A stretch of DNA of 31,276 bases, from contig LJUI01000012.1 of NCBI GenBank assembly GCA_001303705.1, forward strand, positions 1 through 31,276, written 5' to 3'. Positions 1 through 8,365 of this stretch are shown here, piece by piece. The stretch comes from a candidate division TA06 bacterium SM23_40. GTDB lineage: Bacteria; LJUI01; SM1-40. The first letter of the stretch is position 1, and each line of letters starts with the position of its first letter. The notes beneath the pieces are model-generated. The model saw nothing but the letters and a program-made list of their open reading frames with translations, searched no databases and was not told the origin of the DNA. The position numbers and the translations under genes are program-made.

Positions 1-337
1 GTCCTCATCGAATGGATGCAGAAATCTACCACATTTGAGCCGACCTGTCAAAGTAAAAGGACTAACCTCTTCCCCTCCCCTCGGGGGATCACACGAATTC
101 GATGAACGTGCACGAGATCCTCATAGCTCTCTCGTGCAGCCACCCAATCCGGGCGGTACAGGGACGCAGTACGGTGAACCTAGAGCCATTCTGGCAGCGA
201 GATCGGCACCGGGCCATGCCCTCGCCAGGGAGAGACGCTGCGCGAAGGACCCCGGGGGCTGCCCAGGCCAGAGCGAGCTCCGAGGGGATACACCGGCTCT
301 GCCAGACGGCGACCAGTGCTGAGCCGCGGAAAAGCCC
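1..337. other. Edge region with no recognised gene
   Basis: No frame here gives a recognisable protein. Frame 1 on the plus strand is open from the window edge to a TGA at 103-105. It could be the last 34 codons of a gene lying to the left, but the peptide resembles nothing I know. The other open frames across 1-340 are rich in Arg, Pro and Ser, typical of GC-rich non-coding DNA. No tRNA or terminator was seen. Confidence 0.4.
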
Positions 338-366
338 TTGACAAGCTTCGATTCCTATGATACAAA
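338..366 (+). promoter_or_regulatory. Candidate sigma70-type promoter for the 535-1707 gene
   Basis: TTGACA (338-343), a 17-nt spacer, then TACAAA (361-366). The -35 is a perfect consensus and the -10 matches four of six bases. It points towards the secreted protein starting at 535 and would leave a leader of about 160 nt. Inference from sequence only. Confidence 0.45.
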
Positions 367-439
367 ATATCGATACATCAGCAGGTGTCACCGCCAACGA
401 GGATGGAAAGGGGGTGGGGCCGGGAGCTGTCAGCAGCGC

Positions 440-457
440 CTCCTCTCCCGAGAGGAG
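440..457. repeat. Short inverted repeat in the leader of the 535 gene
   Basis: CTCCTCT, then CCCG, then AGAGGAG form a perfect 7-bp stem with a 4-nt loop between the candidate promoter and the start codon. It could be a leader hairpin or an operator. No T-run follows, so it is not a canonical terminator. Confidence 0.35.
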
Positions 458-534
458 TGAGGAGACAAGACGCTTCCTTGAACGATATCGGTGGACAGCA
501 CGGAAATCAATGCACGGCGTTACGGGAGGGTTGA

Positions 535-1707
535 ATGATGAAGTGGATCTGGCGTGCATGTATGGTGGGTGCTCTCGGGAGCTTACTCGTCGTGACAGCA
601 GCGGTGGCGCGGGATATCGACCAAGATGGTAGGGATGAGCTCACTGGTGATCTCGTTCCCGCGACCTCACCCGGTAATCCAATGGCGGACGGGCCCATCC
701 ACTCGATCTACCTGGGCGGCCTGGGGATCACCGGCAACATCAATGCGGCCACGTGGGAGTCCGACGGTATGACCTCCGCACCCAACGGCGCAACCGGGTA
801 CCTGTGGGTGGGCGACACCGGTAACAACATCGTCTACAAGATCGATGCGACCGTCCCGATGATCGTGGCGACCCTCTATCTCGGCGTTAACCTCGACGGC
901 CTCGGGTGGGATGGGCAGTATCTCATCGTCCATGATAGTGGCGGACTGGTCCACCAGGTGGATCCGACCACTGGCGCAGTGGTGGCGTCTGTCCCCAGCG
1001 TCTGCGGGTGGCCGCACGGCATCTCTTGGAAAGCGGACAACTCGCCCTGGTCTGACCAGTGGATGTGGGAACCCGACTTCAGTGGCGGTATGGTGCATCA
1101 GGTGCAGTACTTCACCAATACGATCGGCTTCTCCTTCATGGATGGCGGATCGGTAATCGGCTCGCTTACCGATGGGTGGCGCACCTGGACATCCGACTTC
1201 GGGACCGACAATTACTACCAGTATGACATCGCCACCGGAGCCTTGCTCAACTCACTGTATGTTGGCGCCGTCAACGGTAACCCGCGCGATGGAACATGGG
1301 ACGGGCACCATCTGTGGGACGTCACCTGGTGGAATGGCAACTGGGCCTGGCAGTGGGACCTCTATACCGAGCTGTCGATGTACGAGGTGACTATCTGCCC
1401 GAATCCGAAGTATACTGCGGTCCAGCGAGGCCAGGTACTCACCCTCATGATCGGCATCAAGAACCATACGGCCTCCCCCCAGACTGTGAAGGGGACGCTC
1501 GAGGTGTACGACTGCAATGGAGTCCTCAGGGTAGTTGAGGGCCCGAGGACGATTAACATGGCCCCCGGGATGGTGATCAACTACGCGTGGCACAAGACAT
1601 GCCCGATGGGCGCTCCTTTAGGCATCTACAAGGTGCGCACCATCATCGAGGACATGAATTACAACGAGATACACGAGGACTGGTGCGTGGTCGAAGTGAT
1701 CCCGTGA
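535..1707 (+). CDS. Secreted beta-propeller-like protein with C-terminal Ig-like domain
   Basis: This is the only convincing plus-strand gene in the window. The protein has 390 residues. It opens with a signal peptide (basic start, hydrophobic residues about 9-24, probable cleavage after Ala-Val-Ala near residue 25). A D-x-D-x-D-G acidic motif at residues 27-32 follows and resembles a calcium-binding loop. Residues about 60-280 hold repeated Trp/Gly-rich strands such as GYLWVGDTGNN and WDGHHLWDV, spaced like propeller blades in SMP-30/glutamine-cyclotransferase-type folds. The last 100 residues look like an Ig-like sandwich with paired cysteines. GGGAGGG lies 4 nt before the first of two adjacent ATGs (535 or 538), so either could start. 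It should act in the periplasm or outside the cell. Substrate and function are unknown, and no enzyme motif was recognised. Confidence 0.75.
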   Translation: MMKWIWRACMVGALGSLLVVTAAVARDIDQDGRDELTGDLVPATSPGNPMADGPIHSIYLGGLGITGNINAATWESDGMTSAPNGATGYLWVGDTGNNIVYKIDATVPMIVATLYLGVNLDGLGWDGQYLIVHDSGGLVHQVDPTTGAVVASVPSVCGWPHGISWKADNSPWSDQWMWEPDFSGGMVHQVQYFTNTIGFSFMDGGSVIGSLTDGWRTWTSDFGTDNYYQYDIATGALLNSLYVGAVNGNPRDGTWDGHHLWDVTWWNGNWAWQWDLYTELSMYEVTICPNPKYTAVQRGQVLTLMIGIKNHTASPQTVKGTLEVYDCNGVLRVVEGPRTINMAPGMVINYAWHKTCPMGAPLGIYKVRTIIEDMNYNEIHEDWCVVEVIP

Positions 1708-1770
1708 TCTCGCGGTCTCGATCATTGAGGGCGATCACAGAAGATTGATATCAGGTGACGCCTGCTGCGA

Positions 1771-1801
1771 GGACGCCGCCCCCTTTTTCGGGGCGGCGTC
1801 C
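1771..1801. terminator. 12-bp hairpin between convergent genes
   Basis: GGACGCCGCCCC (1771-1782) pairs perfectly with 1790-1801 around a 7-nt loop, CTTTTTC. It lies 63 nt after the plus-strand stop at 1707 and 35 nt beyond the end of bshA on the minus strand, the usual position for a shared terminator. The T-run is in the loop and only three T follow the stem on the plus strand, so strength in either direction is uncertain. Confidence 0.65.
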
Positions 1802-1836
1802 TTTACGCTTATCCTGCGCACCGAGATAGCGTCTCG

Positions 1837-2958
1837 CTATTCACCCAACACGCGTTCGTAGTATGTTTCATATCGGGGCACGACAAGCTTTGTCTCGAAA
1901 ACTTCCTTCGCCCGCTGCCGAGCCTTCTTCCCCATCTCATCTCTCTTTCCAGTGTCCTCGAGAATCGAAATAGCGTACCCCGCCATTTCCTCAACGGCGC
2001 CGACAGGGGCGAGATATCCCGTCTCTCCATGGGTGACTACTTCGACAAGCCCCCCCTTATCCGTACCGATGACCGGGACCTCGCAGCTCATCGCCTCGAG
2101 AGCAGAGAGACCGAAGCTCTCCTGATCGCTGGGCAGTACATAGACATCCGCGAAGCAAAGAAGATCTTCAATCGAATCCTGCATGCCGAGAAAGCGAACC
2201 CGATCCCCGATCCCGAGCTCCCGGGCCTTCCGCTCCGCGGGCACCCGCTCCGGTCCGTCACCAACCATGACAAGACGTGCTGGCAGGCGCTCCACGACGC
2301 GCGCAAACATGCCGACGACGTCGAGGATCCGTTTAACTGGCCTGAAGTTCGAGATGTGCATCACCACCCGCTCGTCCGGAGAGGCAAACATCTCGCGCTC
2401 ACATCTCCTGGCCTGGCGCGAGAATTGCACAGTATCGACGAAGTTGGGAATGACCTCAATGTCACGCTCGACGTGAAACTGCGTAATCGTCTCACGTCTC
2501 AAATAGTCAGAGACGGCCGTCACCCCGTCGCTCTTCTCGATGCTGAATCTCGTAATCTCGTGGAAAGAAGGGTCGTTGCCCACGAGCGTGATGTCAGTAC
2601 CGTGGAGAGTCGTGACCACCTTTATCCCGCGCGGTTCGATCATCTTTCTCGCCAGGTACGCGCACGCTGCATGAGGGATGGCGTAGTGGACATGCAACAG
2701 ATCGAGGTCAGAGAGCTGCGTCACCTCGGCCATCTTGGCTGCCAGGGCGAGCGAGTAGGGTGGGTACCGGAAGAGGGGATAGCTCATCACCTCGACTTCA
2801 TGGAAGAAGATCCCCTCCTCGAAACGCCCGAATCGCTGGGGTGAGGCGTAAGCGATGAAGTGTACGAGATGGCCGCGCCTGGCGAGCTCCTTTCCCAGCT
2901 CAGAGGCCACCACCCCGCTCCCTCCATAGGTTGGGTAACAGGTCATCCCGATCCGCAT
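1837..2958 (-). CDS. bshA: N-acetyl-alpha-D-glucosaminyl L-malate synthase
   Basis: A GT4-family glycosyltransferase of 373 residues that makes GlcNAc-malate from UDP-GlcNAc and L-malate, the first step of bacillithiol synthesis in the cytoplasm. The N-terminus has the BshA signature ([15 protein letters not shown], with [11 protein letters not shown] at 12-22). The GT4 donor-site motif [11 protein letters not shown] lies near residue 280. Length and both domains match the family. The ATG at 2958 is preceded by AGAAAGG. It lies downstream of bshC in the same direction, separated by a 220-nt spacer containing an 18-bp tandem repeat, so it may have its own promoter. The deacetylase gene bshB is not in the window. 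Confidence 0.93.
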   Translation of the reverse strand: MRIGMTCYPTYGGSGVVASELGKELARRGHLVHFIAYASPQRFGRFEEGIFFHEVEVMSYPLFRYPPYSLALAAKMAEVTQLSDLDLLHVHYAIPHAACAYLARKMIEPRGIKVVTTLHGTDITLVGNDPSFHEITRFSIEKSDGVTAVSDYLRRETITQFHVERDIEVIPNFVDTVQFSRQARRCEREMFASPDERVVMHISNFRPVKRILDVVGMFARVVERLPARLVMVGDGPERVPAERKARELGIGDRVRFLGMQDSIEDLLCFADVYVLPSDQESFGLSALEAMSCEVPVIGTDKGGLVEVVTHGETGYLAPVGAVEEMAGYAISILEDTGKRDEMGKKARQRAKEVFETKLVVPRYETYYERVLGE

Positions 2959-2986
2959 GCGAAGCCTTTCTGATCAAACCCTCAGT

Positions 2987-3022
2987 GATATTCGGACACA
3001 CAACGATATTCGGACACACAAC
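2987..3022. repeat. Perfect 18-bp tandem duplication upstream of bshA
   Basis: GATATTCGGACACACAAC occurs twice back to back (2987-3004 and 3005-3022) with no mismatch. It ends 28 nt before the bshA start on the minus strand. It could be a recent slippage duplication or a paired protein-binding site. Two other 18-bp tandem pairs occur in this window. Confidence 0.9.
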
Positions 3023-3178
3023 CGAGCGCCACGCCCAGGCCCCCGGAGACGCCGCAGCCCACGTACCTTCCCGGCGCCTACTCTTCTTGACCGCAGGGCG
3101 TGCCGCGGAGCAAGGGCTGTCGAGACTACCCCATCACCTCAAGATCAGGCATCCATACCCGGCGCAGCACCTCCTTTC

Positions 3179-4816
3179 CTACCCGAGGTACACGACGTGG
3201 TGCACGAATTCGTCGACATCGACGGCTTCCATGAGCTGGGGCAGCAGGGAGGGACCGTAGCGAATGAGATACGGAAAGACATTCAGGACTCGCTCCTGCA
3301 ACTGCCCCTCGGGAAAGAGGTGAACACTCGCTTTGTCGAGCTGTTGGATGAGTACCTCATTCGTCTTCTTGTGAGCACGCACGACTTTTTCTTCGAACTG
3401 AGAGAGCTGATGGCCCATTTTCGACCTGATCTGCTCGGCCGGCTTCGTGAGATTCGGGTCAATCGCCGACGCCTCCTGTTCGAGCTCCCCAAATGCAAGA
3501 TCGATCGCCTCCCTTGCGTTGGCAAAAGCAGCAGTCACGGACTCCGGGAGGGTATCTCGTGCATGAGCCATGGTCACCTCTCCCACGCCTCGCTTCAGTT
3601 GCTCGAACGAAAGACTGTACTTGTCCAGAACCTTCGCAACCTTTGCTTCCATGAGGGTAAGACTCAGACGGGGATAGATGATGGGAGGAGTCAGACCGAA
3701 ATGCTGATAAACACCGGGCAACTGACCGAAGTAGTCGATCTCACCGGGCCCACCCACATAGGCTGCCGTCGGAAAGACGCAATCCTGCAACACCGGGCGC
3801 AGGGCGACGTTTCCGCTGAACCGCTGCGGCTCCCGCTCGAGCAGATCGAGCAGATCATCGGCCGAGTAGTTCCTCTTCGACTCTCCGACATGATAGCCAC
3901 TATCCGCATACCGGAGTCGGCAGCGCCGACCATCTTCGTATATGAAGATATTTGTCACGCCAGGCACGGTTGCGATTGGAGAGCGGTACCCTGATGCTTC
4001 CAGGCGTTCTGCACCCTTCCTCAGCTCGTCTGCGCTGGCCAGTGGCTGTACAAGTTCTTTCTGGAAAATGGGCTTCATGAGAGCACGGAGCGCCGGCTCC
4101 CCTGGCTCCACAATGACCAGACCCCATTTGCCAAAAAGCCGGGCCATGATGCGTGAAAACCACTCGCCGAACGATCCAGAGGATGCGAGCGTATCGGTCA
4201 ACAGCCCGATCAACGCACCCTTGAATTCTGTGTCAGGGGTGCCAGCGCACAGCTTGTCGACAAGGTCTGTTGCCGCTCCCTCCAGCGGTATGTAAGAGGA
4301 CGAGTGGGCATCGATATCCCCTTCGGGGCGATACTCGATCCTTCGCAGCGAACCCTCACGATCCACAAGATGGAAGTGGTTCACCTCCGCGAAGTCGTGG
4401 TCTTCGCTTGCATTCCAGAAGACCGGCACGAAGGGAATGCCGTGCACCTCGGCGAGAGACCTGCAGAGAGATATGACGGTGAGAGCCTTGTAGATAGTGT
4501 ACAGGGGACCGGTAAGCGCGCCCGACTGCTGTCCGGTTATGACTGCCATCGAACGGGAATCGCCGAGCAACGCAATGCTGCGGAGAGTTTCGGGAGAAGA
4601 TCCGATACGACGGTTGTACTCCTCGAGTGCGGCTGCGAGCGCCGAGCGATCGCCGTGGCACTCCTGCTCGCGCTCGATCGCCCGACGCCAACTCTCGCTC
4701 TCCCGGGGATCGTCGGGGAGAAAGTCCCGAACCCTGTCAGGATGAGCAATGTAGTCGGCGAAGAGACCGTGTCCCCGCAGACGGGCAAGATCTATCTTGT
4801 CGACACGAAGTGACAC
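3179..4816 (-). CDS. bshC: Bacillithiol biosynthesis cysteine-adding enzyme
   Basis: A 545-residue BshC homologue, thought to join cysteine to glucosamine-malate in the last step of bacillithiol synthesis. Family hallmarks are the TGQQSG...GPLYTIYKA segment near residues 95-115, followed by PVFWNASEDHDF, and later the FPTAAYVGGPGEIDYFGQL region. Length is normal for the family and no truncation is seen. Start chosen at GTG 4816, with GAGGAA about 8 nt upstream. It is followed by bshA in the same direction. A structured leader and a candidate promoter lie upstream (4901-4925, 5021-5050). The reaction is assigned from the family only. Confidence 0.92.
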   Translation of the reverse strand: MSLRVDKIDLARLRGHGLFADYIAHPDRVRDFLPDDPRESESWRRAIEREQECHGDRSALAAALEEYNRRIGSSPETLRSIALLGDSRSMAVITGQQSGALTGPLYTIYKALTVISLCRSLAEVHGIPFVPVFWNASEDHDFAEVNHFHLVDREGSLRRIEYRPEGDIDAHSSSYIPLEGAATDLVDKLCAGTPDTEFKGALIGLLTDTLASSGSFGEWFSRIMARLFGKWGLVIVEPGEPALRALMKPIFQKELVQPLASADELRKGAERLEASGYRSPIATVPGVTNIFIYEDGRRCRLRYADSGYHVGESKRNYSADDLLDLLEREPQRFSGNVALRPVLQDCVFPTAAYVGGPGEIDYFGQLPGVYQHFGLTPPIIYPRLSLTLMEAKVAKVLDKYSLSFEQLKRGVGEVTMAHARDTLPESVTAAFANAREAIDLAFGELEQEASAIDPNLTKPAEQIRSKMGHQLSQFEEKVVRAHKKTNEVLIQQLDKASVHLFPEGQLQERVLNVFPYLIRYGPSLLPQLMEAVDVDEFVHHVVYLG

Positions 4817-4900
4817 GATATCGTTCCTCTCATGGACATCCTTCCCACGGAGCGGACACCAGATCGATCCTATGAGCCTCCAGTCCGGAGAAGGAACTAT

Positions 4901-4925
4901 CTCCGCTTCGCCTCGGCGAGCGGAG
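4901..4925. other. Strong hairpin in the bshC leader
   Basis: CTCCGC/GCGGAG and TCGC/GCGA stack around a CTCG loop with one bulged base, giving a roughly 10-bp stem about 85 nt upstream of the bshC start. No T-run follows on either strand, so it is more likely a leader RNA structure than a terminator. No known riboswitch was recognised. Confidence 0.4.
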
Positions 4926-5020
4926 AATTATCCCCTGACACGCTTTCCCCTCTGTGCTGAGCGTGGACAGCCACAGGAAACTCGAAGTCGTTCTCGACAC
5001 GGCAGCACCTGCTCGCGCCA

Positions 5021-5050
5021 ACTCTATCGCAGCCATAAAAGGCCGGTCAA
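5021..5050 (-). promoter_or_regulatory. Candidate promoter for bshC
   Basis: On the minus strand, TTGACC (5050-5045) is followed after 16-17 nt by the weak -10 GATAGA/ATAGAG (5028-5022). It would give a leader of about 200 nt. The -35 is good and the -10 is poor. Confidence 0.35.
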
Positions 5051-5266
5051 GACCTTTCTTGGGCCAGGACCGGGACGCTGACGCTCCGTCGGAGGTGGCG
5101 GCGGGCTCTGATCGGAGTAATCGGCCCGGGGGAAGTGACCTCTGGCGAGCCTCGTGCAAGGGGAGCGGTGGAGAGCCCGGTGGACGGCAACAAAGGAGAG
5201 CATGATGCCAGGCGCGGTGGAGAGCCTGTTGCTGAGCAGCTTTAGTGGGGCACCCGCGCGGGGAGC
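5051..5266. other. Spacer between hypB and the bshC promoter, with a 13-bp direct repeat
   Basis: The whole stretch 4817-5266 lacks a convincing gene. The long minus-strand open frame across it (4830-5315) has low-complexity composition and overlaps hypB. GCGGTGGAGAGCC occurs twice (5165-5177 and 5214-5226). No clear hypB terminator with a T-run was found. Confidence 0.4.
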
Positions 5267-5926
5267 CTACGTCTCCCTTCCCGACTCGATCTGCGAGGCA
5301 AGCCAATCGGTCCACCGATCGACTCCCTCGCCGGTGCGGCAGGAAGTTTGGAATATCTGGAGTTGAGCGTTGACCGTAAGCGCTGATTGCCTCGCCTGCT
5401 CGATGTCGAAATCGATACCCTCGACGAGATCAGTCTTGTTGATCACAAGGACGTCTGACTCGCGGAAGGCGAGTGGATACTTCGTGAGTTTGTCGTCACC
5501 CTCAGGCGTGCTCAGTATGGTTACGCGGATATCCTCTCCTAGCCGGTAGTTCGCCGGACAGACGAGGTTGCCGACATTTTCGATAAACAGCACTCTTATG
5601 TCATCGAGGGATAATGAAGAAAGGGCAGCCTTCACCATCCGTGCATCGAGGTGACATGCCCCCCCTGTATTGATCTGAACAGAGGGCACGCCGACCTCAG
5701 CGATACGGCGAGCATCAACGTCGCCCGTGATGTCGCCCTCCACCACGGCGCAGGGATATCGCGGAGTGAGCTGCTCGAGCGTGCGTACGAGAAGACTCGT
5801 CTTCCCCGCTCCCGGCGAGGACATCAGGTCGACGACAAAAATCCCGTGCTTGTCGAACGTCTCCCGGTTCTCTCTCGCCAGCATCTCATTGGCGGCGAGA
5901 ATGTCCCGTACTACCTTGATCTCCAC
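5267..5926 (-). CDS. hypB: Hydrogenase nickel incorporation GTPase
   Basis: A SIMIBI-class GTPase that drives Ni insertion into the [NiFe] hydrogenase large subunit together with HypA. Visible features are Walker A SSPGAGKT (residues 36-43), the metal-site CH pair C91-H92 in TGGACHLD, C123 in NLVCPA, and the guanine-specificity motif NKTD. There is no His-rich N-terminus, so it probably lacks a nickel-storage role. The open frame extends upstream to a TTG at 5944. I prefer GTG 5926 because GGAGG (5938-5934) lies 7 nt before it and the protein then starts like other HypBs; it has 219 residues. It is the last gene of the hydrogenase operon, 53 nt after hypA. HypC, D, E and F are not in the window. 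Confidence 0.95.
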   Translation of the reverse strand: MEIKVVRDILAANEMLARENRETFDKHGIFVVDLMSSPGAGKTSLLVRTLEQLTPRYPCAVVEGDITGDVDARRIAEVGVPSVQINTGGACHLDARMVKAALSSLSLDDIRVLFIENVGNLVCPANYRLGEDIRVTILSTPEGDDKLTKYPLAFRESDVLVINKTDLVEGIDFDIEQARQSALTVNAQLQIFQTSCRTGEGVDRWTDWLASQIESGRET

Positions 5927-5979
5927 GGCTTCGCCTCCGGACAAATATGCATCACTCCCCGTCGCTCGCGTCTTCTCTC

Positions 5980-6321
5980 CTATTCCACGTCAAGGGAGAC
6001 TATCGCCAACTCGCGCCCCGTGAGTATCTCAACATCACCAGATTCACACACGCGACAGATGAACTCCCATGCCTCCACCCCCGATTCCGCTCCACAGCTC
6101 CTACACCGGATCGTGAGCGGGATCTCCGTTATCTTCAGCGTGGCGCCCTCGGCGGCCGTACCCTTGCTGGAGATCTCAAACCCAAACTCGAGCGGCTCAC
6201 GCTGAACGCCGCTCATCCGTCCGAGCTGCAGGTTGATCCCAACGACCCTCGAGGCCCCGTGGGCCTGAGCTTCCTCTACGGCCGTTTCCACAATCGATTG
6301 GGCAACCGACAGCTCATGCAC
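5980..6321 (-). CDS. hypA: Hydrogenase maturation nickel metallochaperone
   Basis: HypA binds nickel through its N-terminal Met-His-Glu and delivers it with HypB. The protein has 113 residues, the family norm. His2 is present, and the zinc ribbon has C73, C76, C89 and C92 (two CxxC). The open frame runs upstream to 6465 and overlaps hdrB, but the true start is fixed at GTG 6321 because the next codons read HELSVAQ and AGGAG lies 8 nt upstream. It is 61 nt after hdrB and 53 nt before hypB, so probably co-transcribed with both. Confidence 0.95.
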   Translation of the reverse strand: MHELSVAQSIVETAVEEAQAHGASRVVGINLQLGRMSGVQREPLEFGFEISSKGTAAEGATLKITEIPLTIRCRSCGAESGVEAWEFICRVCESGDVEILTGRELAIVSLDVE

Positions 6322-6382
6322 GATGAGTACTCCTGGAAGAGAGCCTTCCGGACCGGCGTCCTGTGTGCTCTGGAGAAGCGTC

Positions 6383-7255
6383 TTAGGCGGGGACCCGCTC
6401 TCGCAGTAGCGGCTCTGGATTGACGATATGCTTGCCCAGCGCCAATTCTTTGTGGGACAGCCCAAACGCCAGCCCCATCAACTGGGTAAAGTAGAAGGTG
6501 GGCATGTTGCCGTAGTCAACGCCGTACTTCTCTTCGATCTCGGTGAGACGGGTATCCAGATTCGCATGACAGAGTGGACAGGCGACGGCAATGGCGTCAG
6601 CACCGACCGCCTTCGCCTCGTTGAAGATATCGTTGACCAGCTTTAGCACAATATCTGTCTCAGTGAGCGAGAAGACGCCTCCACAGCATTCAGTCTTGTA
6701 CGACCAATCGACTGTTGGAATGCCGACACTCTGGAGCACTCTATCCATAGTGACCGGGTATTCACAGACATCGAACTGAGCGGCCTTCGGGGGCCTGGTG
6801 AGAAGACAGCCATAGTAGCACGCCACTTTCAGATCCGACAAATCTCGCTTGACATGGCTTCGTAACGTCCCACTATCCACCCGGTCAAACATCTCCAGGG
6901 GATGTATCACGTGGATCTGCCCCTGGAACGAAGATCCGACAACCTCATCAACATCTTTCCTCAGTTCTTCATCCTCCCCGATCTCATATAGAGCAATCTT
7001 GAAGCGGGAGAAACAGGCCGCACACGGAACTACCATCTCCTCCAGCTTGGTGCGTTCAGCAAGCACCAGATTCTTCATCGGCATCGCAAGCGAGAGTAAC
7101 CGAGAGGTCGAATGAGCGGGCGACGTGCCACAGCATAGCCATCCCGGAACCTCTTCGAGCTCAATCCCGAGGCTTTGACAGACGGCCTTGAACGATTCGT
7201 CGAACTCGGTGCCTGTCGAGTGGAGGGAGCATCCTGGGTAGTACGCGTATTTCAT
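6383..7255 (-). CDS. hdrB: Heterodisulfide reductase subunit B-like protein
   Basis: HdrB carries two non-cubane [4Fe-4S] clusters that reduce a disulfide, or an unknown equivalent, at the end of the HdrABC electron chain. The protein has 290 residues. Both CCG motifs are intact: C9, C41-C42, C78, C81 for the first, and C146/C150, C190-C191, C226, C229 for the second. The start ATG overlaps the end of hdrC by 4 nt (ATGA), indicating coupled translation. No methanogenic CoM/CoB context is visible, so the physiological substrate is unknown; a protein or low-molecular-weight disulfide is possible. Confidence 0.92.
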   Translation of the reverse strand: MKYAYYPGCSLHSTGTEFDESFKAVCQSLGIELEEVPGWLCCGTSPAHSTSRLLSLAMPMKNLVLAERTKLEEMVVPCAACFSRFKIALYEIGEDEELRKDVDEVVGSSFQGQIHVIHPLEMFDRVDSGTLRSHVKRDLSDLKVACYYGCLLTRPPKAAQFDVCEYPVTMDRVLQSVGIPTVDWSYKTECCGGVFSLTETDIVLKLVNDIFNEAKAVGADAIAVACPLCHANLDTRLTEIEEKYGVDYGNMPTFYFTQLMGLAFGLSHKELALGKHIVNPEPLLRERVPA

Positions 7256-7830
7256 CTCGTGACCCTCTTTTCCTTCTTCTTGACCCGGGAAAATAGCCGC
7301 CAGGTGGCGATGGTTCTGCCAAGGCTGAGGCTGGGGAGCATCTTCAGTTTTCCTTTTCGCATCATCTTCATGCCCAAGCCCATGTCCTTGAAGAAATCCC
7401 TGGTGAGCATCTTCAGCATCATCATCATCCCGACCTCGTACATCCGCCCGAACAGCCTGATAGTGGTGAGTCCGCTCCTATAGAACGAGGCAACCCCTGG
7501 CACAGGCGGCTGTATCCCACGTCGGCGGGCGATGATCTTCGCAGCATCCATCACTTTCGCGATGTCGACATCCTGCGGACATCGGGTCGTACAGGTCTCG
7601 CATGCTGCACACATCCACATCGTCTTGCTATGAAGGATGAGATCGTCAAGTCCGAGCCGGACGGCGTGGATGAGCTGCGCGGGAGTGTAATCCATCGCGT
7701 AGCTTGTCGGGCAGCCAGCAGTGCATTTGTTGCACTGGAAGCACAAGTTGACGTCGACGCCGCTTTCGAGCTTGAATGCTCTGGCCAGCTCGGAGGTCGG
7801 TGTGACGAGACCTATCGTTGATTCGTTCAT
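7252..7830 (-). CDS. hdrC: Heterodisulfide reductase subunit C-like protein
   Basis: HdrC is the two-[4Fe-4S] wire between HdrA and HdrB. The protein has 192 residues. Clusters are bound by C30, C33, C36, C40 and by C74, C77, C80, C84. The C-terminal tail is Met- and Lys-rich and may be amphipathic; there is no clear membrane span, so a soluble complex is likely. It overlaps both the protease gene upstream and hdrB downstream by 4 nt. Confidence 0.92.
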   Translation of the reverse strand: MNESTIGLVTPTSELARAFKLESGVDVNLCFQCNKCTAGCPTSYAMDYTPAQLIHAVRLGLDDLILHSKTMWMCAACETCTTRCPQDVDIAKVMDAAKIIARRRGIQPPVPGVASFYRSGLTTIRLFGRMYEVGMMMMLKMLTRDFFKDMGLGMKMMRKGKLKMLPSLSLGRTIATWRLFSRVKKKEKRVTR

Positions 7831-8330
7831 TTCGATCCGCCCCCTAGATATCTCTCGTAGATCAGCTTTCCTGCATTACGCACAGCCTCCTGGACCGGTG
7901 GAGAGAGCCCGGGCTCGACCGCATCGGGAATAGTCAGCGGCTGGCAGGCCAGCACGACGACATCGATGTGGCAGAAGTCGTGCAGCTCCTTGAGGAGATT
8001 CGTCGTCGGAATCTGGTGAATCGAGAAATCACTCAGGTTCCGCTCGGGAAAGTCCTCGAGGCTCACCGGGAAGACCTCCCCGGGCTTTCGACCGCAATCC
8101 ACCGTATCGACGACGACGATCCGGCCGGGCCTCTCGTCGGCGAGGGCGATGTCGAATAACACCTCCCTCACGCTACTTCCCACACTCAGAACGCAGACGT
8201 CGTCAGGAATCTCGTAGCTGTCGCTGATGGTCTCCGCCACGGCCGGACCGAAGCCGTCGTCGCCGAACAGTACATTCCCGCAGCCGAGAATGACCGTGGA
8301 CTTGCCACGCCATTCCATCGACCCGTACAT
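7827..8330 (-). CDS. Hydrogenase maturation endopeptidase (HybD/FrcD-type)
   Basis: A nickel-dependent peptidase that cuts the C-terminal extension from the [NiFe] large subunit once nickel is in place. The fold start and metal loop are clear: VILGCGNVLFGDDGFGP at about residues 13-29, then VVDTVD with the second metal-binding Asp. The open frame begins at 8465 but would overlap mvhA by 100 nt. ATG 8330 has GAGGG 5 nt upstream and gives 168 residues, normal for the family. The gene lies 35 nt after mvhA, its predicted substrate, and overlaps hdrC by 4 nt. Confidence 0.9.
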   Translation of the reverse strand: MYGSMEWRGKSTVILGCGNVLFGDDGFGPAVAETISDSYEIPDDVCVLSVGSSVREVLFDIALADERPGRIVVVDTVDCGRKPGEVFPVSLEDFPERNLSDFSIHQIPTTNLLKELHDFCHIDVVVLACQPLTIPDAVEPGLSPPVQEAVRNAGKLIYERYLGGGSK

Positions 8331-8365
8331 TTCAACCCTCACAACGCGTGAGCTTCCGGCCGCAA

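Noticed and set aside
89-559. 156-aa minus-strand ORF at the left edge
   Set aside because: It crosses the promoter and start of the 535 gene; composition is non-coding-like.
2029-2844. 271-aa plus-strand ORF opposite bshA
   Set aside because: It lies wholly inside bshA on the other strand, rich in Arg and His as expected for a shadow frame.
2987-3022. 18-bp repeats as a CRISPR array
   Set aside because: The two copies are directly adjacent with no spacers and no cas genes are present.
3121-3178. Small ORF after bshC with an AGGAGG-like site
   Set aside because: Only about 14 codons, with the start too close to the ribosome-binding sequence; no support.
2957-3994. 345-aa plus-strand ORF opposite bshC
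   Set aside because: Antisense shadow of a clear bshC gene; no recognisable motif.
4830-5315. 161-aa minus-strand ORF between hypB and bshC
   Set aside because: It overlaps hypB, has biased Ser/Arg/Pro composition, and shows no domain or good start.
6322-6465. N-terminal extension of hypA
   Set aside because: It overlaps hdrB, and HypA needs its conserved His at position 2, which fixes the start at 6321.
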